Shown here: positions 63,865-64,000 of the stretch, piece by piece | How the letters are laid out: each line of letters opens with the position of its first letter | How positions within the stretch are numbered: the first letter of the stretch is position 1 | Position numbers and translations under genes: made by a program | DNA from: Spirabiliibacterium falconis | Lineage (GTDB): Bacteria > Pseudomonadota > Gammaproteobacteria > Enterobacterales > Pasteurellaceae | Direction: 5' to 3' | Assembly: GCF_014885015.1 (NCBI RefSeq) | Contig: NZ_JABMIJ010000001.1 | Location: 62,001 to 126,000 of the forward strand | DNA: 64,000 nt | Notes under the pieces: model-generated | What the model was told of the DNA's origin: nothing | The model's database searches: none | The model's input: only the letters and a program-made list of their open reading frames with translations

Positions 63865-64000
63865 CACCACATTGACACGATTGCTATTTTTAGGTGTGCT
63901 TGCGTGCGTGGCAAGTGTCATTTTTTTAAGTTTTAATTTACCGAATCGTTGGCAGTATGCGTTGCATTACCGCAGTATAAGCTATATGGCGATTGTGCTA
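63857..64000 (+). CDS. Second ferric-siderophore ABC permease subunit (5' part)
   Basis: Begins at ATG 63857, preceded by AAAGGG, and overlaps the upstream permease by eight bases. The 48 codons present read MLNTTLTRLLFLGVLACVAS and so on, a hydrophobic first helix followed by FNLPNRWQYALHYRS, like the VctG/CeuC/FatC partner subunit. The gene runs off the window; an ATPase and binding-protein gene would be expected beyond. Confidence 0.8.
   Translation, partial: MLNTTLTRLLFLGVLACVASVIFLSFNLPNRWQYALHYRSISYMAIVL

Overview
The window is chromosomal DNA from a member of the Pasteurellaceae. The best evidence is the 9-base DNA-uptake word AAGTGCGGT (complement ACCGCACTT), scattered through genes and intergenic regions and often paired head-to-head as a terminator hairpin. 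This is the Haemophilus/Aggregatibacter/Pasteurella type of uptake signal. Gene content agrees: aroQ-accB-accC, tig-clpP-clpX, comE1, and a tetranucleotide phase-variation tract in a surface receptor gene. I cannot name the species. No tRNA, rRNA, IS element, prophage or CRISPR array was recognised. Most of the window is housekeeping DNA.

Layout. 1-239 (-): start of prfC. 484-5373 (+): leucine operon leuABCD behind a leucine-rich leader peptide and attenuator. 5413-6627 (-): alaA. 6767-12834 (+): menaquinone genes menF-D-H-B-C with an unknown membrane gene between menB and menC, and no menE. 12930-15369 (+): aroQ, accB, accC. 15416-19007: pssA, yfiF-like SPOUT protein, yfhL ferredoxin, RNase T2. 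19158-21462 (+): pgk and fbaA. 21521-24424 (-): cpxA, cpxR and mutH. 24425-24983: gene-free stretch with two consensus DnaA boxes. 24984-28585 (+): rppH, TauE-type exporter, lgt, thyA, kbp. 28809-35187 (+): tig, clpP, clpX, rng, tldD. 35279-36487 (+): argD.

36484-45792 is a complete autoinducer-2 (AI-2) module: lsrK and lsrR leftward, lsrACDBFGE rightward, with a perfect CRP palindrome before lsrA. It looks AT-richer than its flanks and begins exactly at the argD stop codon, so it was probably acquired, although it holds a few uptake words. 45820-53273 (-): comE1, ispH, lspA, ileS, ribF, murJ. 53555-57952: rpsT, smp, serB, yajQ, a 54-residue gene too short for most gene callers, and a CstA-family transporter. 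58049-59741: TPP riboswitch followed by thiD and thiE, with thiM absent.

59795-64000 is a Fur-type iron locus: a catecholate-siderophore TonB-dependent receptor whose signal-peptide region carries six AAGC repeats and is out of frame (phase OFF), a periplasmic IroE-like esterase one base downstream, a second Fur-like box, and two FecCD-type permease genes, the last cut by the window edge.

Nothing here is clearly a new kind of system. The items most worth a second look are the phase-OFF receptor and its coupling to the esterase, the riboswitch whose usual first gene has been replaced by a 22-codon ORF, the leu attenuator whose antiterminator arm is an uptake-word relative, the hairpin inside the lsr operon, and the paired DnaA boxes upstream of rppH.
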